In this document: piece after piece, positions 21,514-27,413 of the stretch
Layout: each line of letters starts with the position of its first letter
Position numbering within the stretch: position 1 is the stretch's first letter
From: Acidimicrobiales bacterium
GTDB taxonomy: Bacteria > Actinomycetota > Acidimicrobiia > Acidimicrobiales > Poriferisodaliceae
Length of the DNA stretch: 27,413 nt
Direction of reading: 5' to 3'
Assembly: GCA_020631315.1 (NCBI GenBank)
Contig: JAHDHM010000004.1
Location: 4,005-31,417, forward strand
Translations under genes and position numbers: made by a program
Notes under the pieces: generated by a model
The model's input: only the letters and a program-made list of their open reading frames with translations
Databases searched by the model: none
Told to the model about the DNA's origin: nothing

Positions 21514-23297
21514 CGAGTCGCCTCTCGTAGATCGGTGGACACCCGCGCCGTCTGCGGTGCCCGGTGCAGCCAGTGCGACAGCACGATCAGGGACCAACGG
21601 CGGAGCGGATCGGTGGTCGGGTCGTCGGCACGGACGAGCTGGGTTGCTCGCGCGGTGTCGAGGAGACCGAGCCAGGGGTCGGTCGAACGGCCGAGGGTCC
21701 GGTCGGTGAGGTCGCCGGAGTCGAGCAGCCAGCGTCGCCACGGGAGACGGAACGTCAGCTTCGGTTCCGTCGCCTTCTGCACGAGGAACGGATCGTTCCA
21801 GGCGTTGGCGATGTCGAGCTTCGTGGGTGCCGAGCCGGCGGCCAGCACGCTCTCGATGACACGTCGGTCGACGAAGGGCACTCTCAGCTCGACGCCGTGC
21901 GCCATCGAGTGGACGTCGGCGTCACGAAGCAGGGTCGGGCGCAGGTAGGTGCTGGCGTCGAGCGCTGCGAGCTGATGGCGGGCATCAGCGTGGTGGTCGA
22001 CGTCCCAACGGAGGCTGCGACCGGTGGCACCCCGGGTCAGAGCGACGACCTCGTCGTCGGTGAACAGCGTCCGGTAGCCGCGGTGGCGTGCGGCGGTGCT
22101 CGTGCTCGCGAAGACGGAGTCGACGCGGGCTCGGTCGGTCCCGGTGGCGGCAGCGACGCCCGCAGCGAGGCGCGTCCGCAACGACGGCGGCACACGCTCG
22201 AGGATCGGTGAGATCTGTCGAGCACGGCGCTCGGTCCGGTAGTAGCGGTAGCCACCGAGCACCTCGTCGCCCCCGAGTCCGCTCAGCGCGACCGGATGGT
22301 CGTGGTCTCGGCAGATCTCGGAGATGAGTGCGGTGTTGAAGCCGTCGATGCCGGGCTGGTCGATGGCGTCCAGGAACTGCAGGGCCCTGGCGCCGATGGT
22401 GGCCTCGTCGACTGGGACGACCTCGTGCCGTGCGCCGTAGTGGCGGGCGGCAGCGCGGGCCCGGTCGACCTCTTCGCCGTTCTCCGTCGTGGCAAGGGTC
22501 AGACACAGCGGATCGGCACCGGCGTCACGAAGACCGCGCAGCACGACGGCGGAGTCGAAGCCGCCTGACAGGAACAGCGCGACGGGCCGATCGGCGTGAG
22601 CGTGCTGGGTGATCGAGAGATGCAACGCGTCGATCGGGTCGGTGGGGGCGGGGACCGGTGCAGCGGGAATGCGTCCGGTCGTGACGGCACGGCGGTCGAT
22701 GCGCATCCACGAACCGGGCGCCAGCTCGACGACGTCATGGATGACCGGGGTGGTGATGGGGGCGCCGAAGCGGAGGAACTCTCGGATGGCCGACGAGTCG
22801 ACGAGGTCGTCGTGTCGGCGGAGCGGCTCGAGTTCGGAACACCACTCGATGCCGCCGTTGCGGGCCCGCCAGTACAGCGGCTTGATGCCGTGCTGGTCTC
22901 GGGCGAGCGTCAGGCTCGCGTCGCGACGGTCGTGGGCGACGATCGCGAACATGCCGTCGAGCCGGGCGAGTCCGGCGACGCCGTGTTCGAGGAGCATGCG
23001 GGCGACGACCTCGGTGTCGCCCGACGTCGTGAAGGCATGGCCCTCGGCCTCGAGCTCGCGCCGGACCTCGACGTGGTTGTAGATCTCGCCGTTGTAGGTG
23101 AGCGTGATCGGGCCGAGTTCGAAGGGCTGATCCGACCTGGCGGTCGGGTCCATGATCGCGAGGCGCGTGTGGCCGAGCGCCACGTCGCCCTCGACCCACA
23201 CGGCGTCGCCGTCGGGTCCGCGATGGGTGATGTGCCCGGTCAGTCGCCGGGCGACGACCGCTGCTCCGGGGCCGGTGGCTCCTGCGAGTCCACACAT
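21510..23297 (-). CDS. asnB: glutamine-hydrolysing asparagine synthetase-type amidotransferase
   Basis: A 595-residue two-domain enzyme. The N-terminal amidotransferase starts MCGLAG with C2 as the nucleophile after Met removal, then RGPDG (26-30) and TYNGEIYNH for glutamine binding. The C-terminal synthetase domain has the PPi-loop S244-G-G-F-D-S249 and GLGGDEVLGGYRYY. Inside a sugar-transferase operon such enzymes often amidate a uronic acid rather than aspartate (as in WbpS/WbmE-type genes); I infer this from context. The start is set by MCG at 23297, which must be terminal; a longer frame to 23789 overlaps the next gene. Its stop and the downstream ATG overlap (ATGA). One nt separates it from the upstream glycosyltransferase stop. 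Confidence 0.93.
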   Translation of the reverse strand: MCGLAGATGPGAAVVARRLTGHITHRGPDGDAVWVEGDVALGHTRLAIMDPTARSDQPFELGPITLTYNGEIYNHVEVRRELEAEGHAFTTSGDTEVVARMLLEHGVAGLARLDGMFAIVAHDRRDASLTLARDQHGIKPLYWRARNGGIEWCSELEPLRRHDDLVDSSAIREFLRFGAPITTPVIHDVVELAPGSWMRIDRRAVTTGRIPAAPVPAPTDPIDALHLSITQHAHADRPVALFLSGGFDSAVVLRGLRDAGADPLCLTLATTENGEEVDRARAAARHYGARHEVVPVDEATIGARALQFLDAIDQPGIDGFNTALISEICRDHDHPVALSGLGGDEVLGGYRYYRTERRARQISPILERVPPSLRTRLAAGVAAATGTDRARVDSVFASTSTAARHRGYRTLFTDDEVVALTRGATGRSLRWDVDHHADARHQLAALDASTYLRPTLLRDADVHSMAHGVELRVPFVDRRVIESVLAAGSAPTKLDIANAWNDPFLVQKATEPKLTFRLPWRRWLLDSGDLTDRTLGRSTDPWLGLLDTARATQLVRADDPTTDPLRRWSLIVLSHWLHRAPQTARVSTDLREATR

Positions 23298-23298
23298 G

Positions 23299-24438
23299 TC
23301 AGCGCACCGCCTTCTCGAACAGGGTGGGTCGCTCCGGGATCGCCGTCGGAGCGGGAGCGCCGCGTAGTTCGTCCAGGTACGCCCGGGCGGTCGGCACCGT
23401 GTCGAGCGCCATGCCGAAGTCGGCGGCGGCCGCTGCCAGTGCACGACGTTCGGCGGTGTCGTCGACGAGTTCGTCGATCGTCTCGACCCACTGTCGGAGG
23501 TCGTCGGGGTCGACCAGGCGCGACCACTCCGGATGCGCAGCATCGGTCGCGCCGGCGGCGTCACCGACGATGACCGGAAGTCCGGCGGTGGCGAGTTCCT
23601 GGACCACGATGCCGAATCCCTCGAAACCGCCCTCGGCGATCGAGTCCCGGCTGGGGAACAGACCGATGTCGGCGTCGGCGAGCACGTCAGCCATCTCCTG
23701 GTCGTCGAGACGGCCGGCCAGTACGACCGAGTCGCCTGCGCCGAGTTGCTCGATGCGGGCGGCGAGTGCCCCACGGCGAGGTCCGTCACCGATGATCGTC
23801 AGCCGATCGACGGTGCCGTCCTGGGCGAGGATCGCGGCGGCGCGGATGATCACTTCGAGGTTCTTGTAGCCCTCGGCGAGTCGGGTGATGGCGACGAGGC
23901 GGGCGCCGCCGGGTCGCTTGTCGGTCCCGTCACGTGGCGTCGCAGTGACGGGTGCCGGCGGTGTGAGCTCGCACCCGACCCATCCGGTGCGCTCGGGTTC
24001 GATGCCGAGCTCGTGGAGCAGGCGCTCGGAGTGAGAGCTGATGGTGATCACGCGGTGGTCGTGACGCATCGAGCGCAGGGCGAGCTTCTGGTGCAGGCGG
24101 GCGGGCACGAGCTCGCGGCCGTAGCAGAGGGTGCTGACCTGGGTTCGGGTCACCATGCCGACGAGGTGAGCGACCCAGCCGAGGTACACGTGGCCTGAGA
24201 CGATCAGGCGGTCGTCGGCCTCGGCGAGCCAGTGTCGTTGGGCCCAGGTGGCGCGCAGGATGCCGAGCAGACCGGTGGTCCGCACGATGCGTTCGTCGGC
24301 TTCGTCGCTCGGCGCTGCGGTGACGACGCGCCAGTCGACCAGGTCGGTCGTCGCATCGACGATCGAGCTGACGAGCAGCGGCTGGCCGCCGGTCTGTGGC
24401 GCGTAGTCGACGCTGAGGAGCAGGGCGCGGGGCTTCAT
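23299..24438 (-). CDS. GT4-family glycosyltransferase
   Basis: A 379-residue GT-B enzyme. The N-terminal half begins MKPRALLLSVDYAPQTGGQPLL, with the Gly-rich acceptor loop. The C-terminal half has ITRLAEGYKNLEVIIRA, IGDGPRRG, VVLAGRLDDQEMADVLADADIGLFPS and EGFGIVVQELA, with the E-x7-E motif. Start: ATG at 24436-24438, sharing one base with the stop of the preceding gene (TGATG). A GAGGAG lies 10 nt upstream. Confidence 0.92.
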   Translation of the reverse strand: MKPRALLLSVDYAPQTGGQPLLVSSIVDATTDLVDWRVVTAAPSDEADERIVRTTGLLGILRATWAQRHWLAEADDRLIVSGHVYLGWVAHLVGMVTRTQVSTLCYGRELVPARLHQKLALRSMRHDHRVITISSHSERLLHELGIEPERTGWVGCELTPPAPVTATPRDGTDKRPGGARLVAITRLAEGYKNLEVIIRAAAILAQDGTVDRLTIIGDGPRRGALAARIEQLGAGDSVVLAGRLDDQEMADVLADADIGLFPSRDSIAEGGFEGFGIVVQELATAGLPVIVGDAAGATDAAHPEWSRLVDPDDLRQWVETIDELVDDTAERRALAAAAADFGMALDTVPTARAYLDELRGAPAPTAIPERPTLFEKAVR

Positions 24439-25226
24439 CAGGACATCACTCCTCGTCCGAAGCCGATCTGGTCGAGCGCGGGTCGTTCGAGGAACGGCAC
24501 GGCGAGCGCCTGCCCGCGGCGTGCGGCGCGCCACACGAGTTCCGGCACGACCTCGTGGCGGACCCTGTCGAGGACGCGCTCATCGGCGAGTGCTGCCGCG
24601 AGGTTCGCCGGCCGTAGGACCAGGCCGCGGTCGGTCTCGAAGACGTCCTTGGCCCAGTCGTGTCCCACCACGTCCGTCGCGTCGGGCGCGGTCGCGTCGG
24701 GCAGGGGATGTCGTGCGCCGCGAGCAGGACCGCGCTGGTCGACCTCGGCGACGAGGCCCGGGTAGTGGAAGGCCGGGGACGTGTCGGGGACCGGGTCGGC
24801 CCCCCATGGCGCGTCACGGCGGGGCGCTGCGGTGGTGCGAATCCGGTGGTCGTCGGGTTCGACACCGGGACTCATCGACCCGTTGAGCGTCGAGGTCCAA
24901 CTGCCGTCGGTGAGATTCAGGGCCACCGTGGGCCCCGAGACCATCTGCATCGCGCAGGGTCCGAATCGACGGAGGTCGTCTGCCACGTCCGCGTGTTCGA
25001 GCGGCTCGTGATGGCCCCACGGGTCGCGGCTCGGCCAACCGGCGACGAGCCAGTCGCCGTGGGCATGCCAGCTGCCGGCCCAGCCACGGTCGACGGCGAC
25101 GGACGCGACGAGCCATGAGCCCCACGATGCCGTCCGCGTGGTGACCTCCGCGGTGTCGGGGAGGTGGCGGGCGACACGTGCGAACAGCTCGGCGTTGCCG
25201 AGGCCGGTACCGGTGGCGACGAACAC
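24438..25226 (-). CDS. conserved-looking hypothetical protein in the glycan operon
   Basis: A 262-residue protein I do not recognise. Start GTG at 25224-25226, one nt after the stop of the CgeB-like gene, giving VFVATGTGLGNAELFARVA. The middle is rich in Trp and His (SWGSWLVASVAVDRGWAGSWHAHGDW, written in two parts: positions about 31-56). The C-terminal part has PFLERPALDQIGFG, which loosely recalls the PFLDRRV segment of asparagine synthetases. A distant relation to that family, which lies two genes downstream, is only a weak guess. No signal peptide or clear TM helix. Third-position GC and the overlaps on both sides argue that it is a real gene. A longer in-frame extension (to 25574) overlaps CgeB and was rejected. 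Confidence 0.7.
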   Translation of the reverse strand: MFVATGTGLGNAELFARVARHLPDTAEVTTRTASWGSWLVASVAVDRGWAGSWHAHGDWLVAGWPSRDPWGHHEPLEHADVADDLRRFGPCAMQMVSGPTVALNLTDGSWTSTLNGSMSPGVEPDDHRIRTTAAPRRDAPWGADPVPDTSPAFHYPGLVAEVDQRGPARGARHPLPDATAPDATDVVGHDWAKDVFETDRGLVLRPANLAAALADERVLDRVRHEVVPELVWRAARRGQALAVPFLERPALDQIGFGRGVMS

Positions 25227-25227
25227 G

Positions 25228-26238
25228 TCAGCCGATCCCGGCCAGCTCGGCGAGCTCGACGCCGCGACGTTCGTAGGTGTCGCCTTCGGTGAGGAACTGG
25301 CCCTTGCGTGCGAGTTCCGCGGCGGCCACCGGGTCGGCGAGCGCTTCGTCGACGCGGCGACGGAGGTCCTCGGGGGAGTGGAACCACATGCAGCTCTCGC
25401 CGTCGCGCAGCGGCGAGCCGTCGATGCCGGGGTCGGTGATCTGCAGTGCGCCGCTGGCGGTGATCTCGCGGGTGCGCATGTTGTGCGCCTCAGCGCACTG
25501 CGGGTGCAGCAGGTTGATGCCGATCGCAGCCTTCTGCAACACCTCGCCGGCCGAATGCTCGACGATCGGAGCACCGCCGCCGAGGTTGCTGTGTTCGGCC
25601 CAGCCGGTGCCGGCCACGACGAGCGGCAGACCGTCGAGCGCAGCGAGGAATCGCTCGCGTCGCGGCGACCAGGTGCCGAGGAACGCGATGCCCTCGCGGT
25701 CGCCGCCGGGCTCGGTCACGGGGAACCAGTTCGGGTCGTAGCCGAACGGCAGGACCTCGACGCGGCGTGCATCGTCGCGCAGCAGATCGGCCTGACGGTT
25801 GGACCACAGGACGGCGGTGTCACAGGCGATGAGGCGCTCGCGAGCGCCCGGATCGCCGCCACGCCACGCCGGATTGTCCGGGTAGTAGCAGGTGACCTTC
25901 GCTCCGAGACCACGCATCTCCTCGATGGCCGCACCGTCGATGCCACGTCCCTTGACGAGGACGACGTGCTCGGGCCGGAGCTGGCCGACGGCTTCGACGA
26001 GCCGAGCCGCGCCGTCACGAGAGGCGATGCGGCGTCGTACCGCGGCGATGCGGCCGGGTGCGCCGACGAGCTCGCGGGCGCCGGCGAGCGGGTTCAGGAC
26101 CGTGGTCGGTCCGGCCTTCTCGATGCCGGGACGAAGGCTCCACAGCAGCGCGCCGGGAGTGTCCTCGCCGACGAGGAGGATGCCCCCTTCGGGGTCGGCG
26201 GCGACGCCGGGCCGGTAGCGCCAGTGGTTCGTGTTCAT
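25228..26238 (-). CDS. CgeB-like glycosyltransferase
   Basis: A 336-residue protein of the CgeB/Glyco_trans_1_2 type. YYPDNPAW (residues about 120-127), FLGTWSPRRERFLAAL and AIGINLLHPQCAEAHNMRTREI-TASGA are the familiar features; the last corresponds to the N-x-R-x-x-E segment of the donor domain. CgeB-like proteins are inferred to glycosylate spore or surface structures. Start: ATG at 26236-26238 with AGGTG upstream, overlapping by 4 nt (ATGA) the stop of the glycosyltransferase at 26235. Followed after one nt by the hypothetical protein. Confidence 0.85.
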   Translation of the reverse strand: MNTNHWRYRPGVAADPEGGILLVGEDTPGALLWSLRPGIEKAGPTTVLNPLAGARELVGAPGRIAAVRRRIASRDGAARLVEAVGQLRPEHVVLVKGRGIDGAAIEEMRGLGAKVTCYYPDNPAWRGGDPGARERLIACDTAVLWSNRQADLLRDDARRVEVLPFGYDPNWFPVTEPGGDREGIAFLGTWSPRRERFLAALDGLPLVVAGTGWAEHSNLGGGAPIVEHSAGEVLQKAAIGINLLHPQCAEAHNMRTREITASGALQITDPGIDGSPLRDGESCMWFHSPEDLRRRVDEALADPVAAAELARKGQFLTEGDTYERRGVELAELAGIG

Positions 26239-27317
26239 CGTGCACCTGCGATGTTCATGACCTCGTCGGCGAGCTGTGCCGCGATGTCGTCGTAGTCGAA
26301 TGCTTCGGACAGCGACCGGAGGGCGTCACCCGCGGCTCGGGTGGCGATCGCATCGGCCTCGAGCGAGGCGAGTCGTTCACCGAGTCGGTCCGGGTACGTG
26401 TCGTCCCAGTGGCCGACGTAGTCGATGAGGTGGGCGTCGGGCAGCAGGTCGGCAGCGGTGCCGACCCGGCTGGAGAGCACGTGGCGGCCCGACGCGAGGT
26501 AGGTGGGGAGCTTGCCGGTCGTGCGTGCCCAGCTCGACGGGTCGTTCGTCTGGGTGAGCAGCGTGACGTCACAGAGCGAGAGGTACCGAGGGAGCTCGGC
26601 GTAGGGGACCCGTCCGATGACGTGGACCCGGTCGGCGATGCCGTGATGGTCGGCGAGCTTGCGGAGTTCGGCGATGCCGGGACCGTCGCCGATGAACACG
26701 GCGTGCACGCCGAGGTCCTTGCGGCGACCCATGGCTTCGATGAGATCCCAGCCGATCCCGCCGCCGAGCTGCGGGAACCAGGTGAAGTTGCCCTGGACGC
26801 CGACGGTGAGGACGTCGTCGATGCCGAGCTGGCGGCGGAGGGCAGCGACGTCCATCGGTCGGATGGTGTCGAGGTCGACCCCGTCGGGGATCACCGACAC
26901 GTGGTCGTGACCGGCTTCGACGAGCTGCGTCTTGTGGTGCTCTCCGCGGACGACGATGCGTTCGGCACCGCCGTAGGTGACCTTCTCGAGGGCGGTCGCC
27001 AGCCAGCGAGCCGGCAACGAGGCGTCGATCAGGTCGAGGAAGAAGCGTGGCGTGTCGCCGGTGTCGACGATCATCGGGCGCCGTCCGGCGAGCAGCCAGG
27101 CGATGCTCGGGGTCAGGGCGAGGTCCATCGAGTAGACGACCTTCGGGTCGACCTCGTTCACCGAGCGGGCCATGGCGATGGCGTCGCTCAGACGACCGCC
27201 GGTGCGGTACGTCACGACGGTTCGGCCGTCGATGGCCTCGGCGACGCGTTCGGCACGCTCCCCGGCGGCTGAGCCGGGTCCACCGTTCACGAGGAACTGG
27301 GCGAGCACTGGTGACAT
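26235..27317 (-). CDS. GT1/GT4-like glycosyltransferase
   Basis: A 360-residue GT-B enzyme. Features: RFFLDLIDASLPARW, RIVVRGEHHKTQLVEAG, SVIPDGVDLDTIRPM, VQGNFTWFPQ, VFIGDGPGIAELRKLA, VHVIGRVPYAELPRYLSLCDVTLL and TGKLPTYLASGRHVL. The last is the donor-site loop, with Lys and Leu where many family members have Glu. The start is the ATG at 27315-27317 with GGAGGA closely upstream. An in-frame extension to 27365 is less likely. It appears to be the first complete gene of the operon in the window. Confidence 0.9.
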   Translation of the reverse strand: MSPVLAQFLVNGGPGSAAGERAERVAEAIDGRTVVTYRTGGRLSDAIAMARSVNEVDPKVVYSMDLALTPSIAWLLAGRRPMIVDTGDTPRFFLDLIDASLPARWLATALEKVTYGGAERIVVRGEHHKTQLVEAGHDHVSVIPDGVDLDTIRPMDVAALRRQLGIDDVLTVGVQGNFTWFPQLGGGIGWDLIEAMGRRKDLGVHAVFIGDGPGIAELRKLADHHGIADRVHVIGRVPYAELPRYLSLCDVTLLTQTNDPSSWARTTGKLPTYLASGRHVLSSRVGTAADLLPDAHLIDYVGHWDDTYPDRLGERLASLEADAIATRAAGDALRSLSEAFDYDDIAAQLADEVMNIAGAR

Positions 27318-27361
27318 CTGTCCTCCACGACACACGGGGCCGGAGCTGGCCCTGCTGGGGA

Positions 27362-27412
27362 TCACGTCGGCAGCGCGGTCGTCTGCTTCAGCACCCGTTT
27401 CGTGTGTTGACG
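27362..27412 (-). CDS. possible 3' end of a further upstream operon gene (partial)
   Basis: On the minus strand the frame CGT CAA CAC ACG ... CTG CCG ACG TGA is open to the window edge and ends with TGA at 27362-27364. It gives RQHTKRVLKQTTALPT, a basic tail of 16 residues, 44 nt before the next start. Too short to be sure; it could equally be untranslated leader. Confidence 0.3.
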   Translation of the reverse strand, partial: RQHTKRVLKQTTALPT

Positions 27413-27413
27413 G

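Noticed and set aside
1..27413. CRISPR array, tRNA, rRNA or insertion sequence
   Set aside because: No repeat-spacer pattern, no cloverleaf-like segment and no transposase or terminal inverted repeats were seen.

Overview
The window is high-GC actinobacterial DNA. A four-cysteine WhiB protein, a mycothiol ligase (MshC), a PilZ-regulated BcsA-like synthase and several promoters with a TAnnnT -10 box placed 6-8 nt before the start codon all fit Actinomycetota. I infer an Acidimicrobiia (Ilumatobacter-like) chromosome, but the class assignment is not proven by the sequence alone. No rRNA, tRNA, IS element or CRISPR array was seen.

Layout. 1-728: a TetR regulator whose 3' end is copied as a 19-bp tandem repeat running off the window edge. 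948-6933: two paralogous EreA/ChaN-type proteins on the minus strand flank a plus-strand block made of a secreted acidic repeat protein and an OmpR-type two-component system. One paralogue keeps both E/H active-site motifs; the other has D/R in their place. 6997-7971: a YihY/BrkB membrane protein. 8094-10459: mshC, a 58-residue single-TM protein and a RecB-like Fe-S nuclease. 10505-14055: an RNB ribonuclease, MutM/Fpg, then a WhiB-nei operon, so this is an RNA/DNA maintenance region. 14234-16094: a B12-binding, CarH-like one-component regulator divergent from a P1 (S58) peptidase, sharing a dyad-containing intergenic region. 16096-20261: a GH26-like secreted glycosidase divergent from a BcsA-like synthase with a C-terminal PilZ domain, coupled to a methyltransferase. 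20239-27413: a tightly overlapped minus-strand operon of four glycosyltransferases (one CgeB-like), an asparagine-synthetase-type amidotransferase and one unrecognised protein, probably for an extracellular or surface glycan.

How they work together. From 16 kb to the end the window is a polysaccharide locus: a c-di-GMP-responsive beta-glycan synthase with a facing hydrolase, and an operon of sugar transferases with an amidation enzyme. The first 8 kb is an envelope-sensing cassette. The most unusual points are the paired EreA-like paralogues with matching E/H to D/R changes, the B12 regulator with its nested dyad, a leader hairpin that would cover the GH26 ribosome binding site, the heavily structured 14.1-14.2 kb intergenic segment, and the repeated leaderless promoter geometry. 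No gene-free stretch exceeds 300 bases; the longest (2130-2413, 284 bases) holds a candidate promoter and a palindrome.
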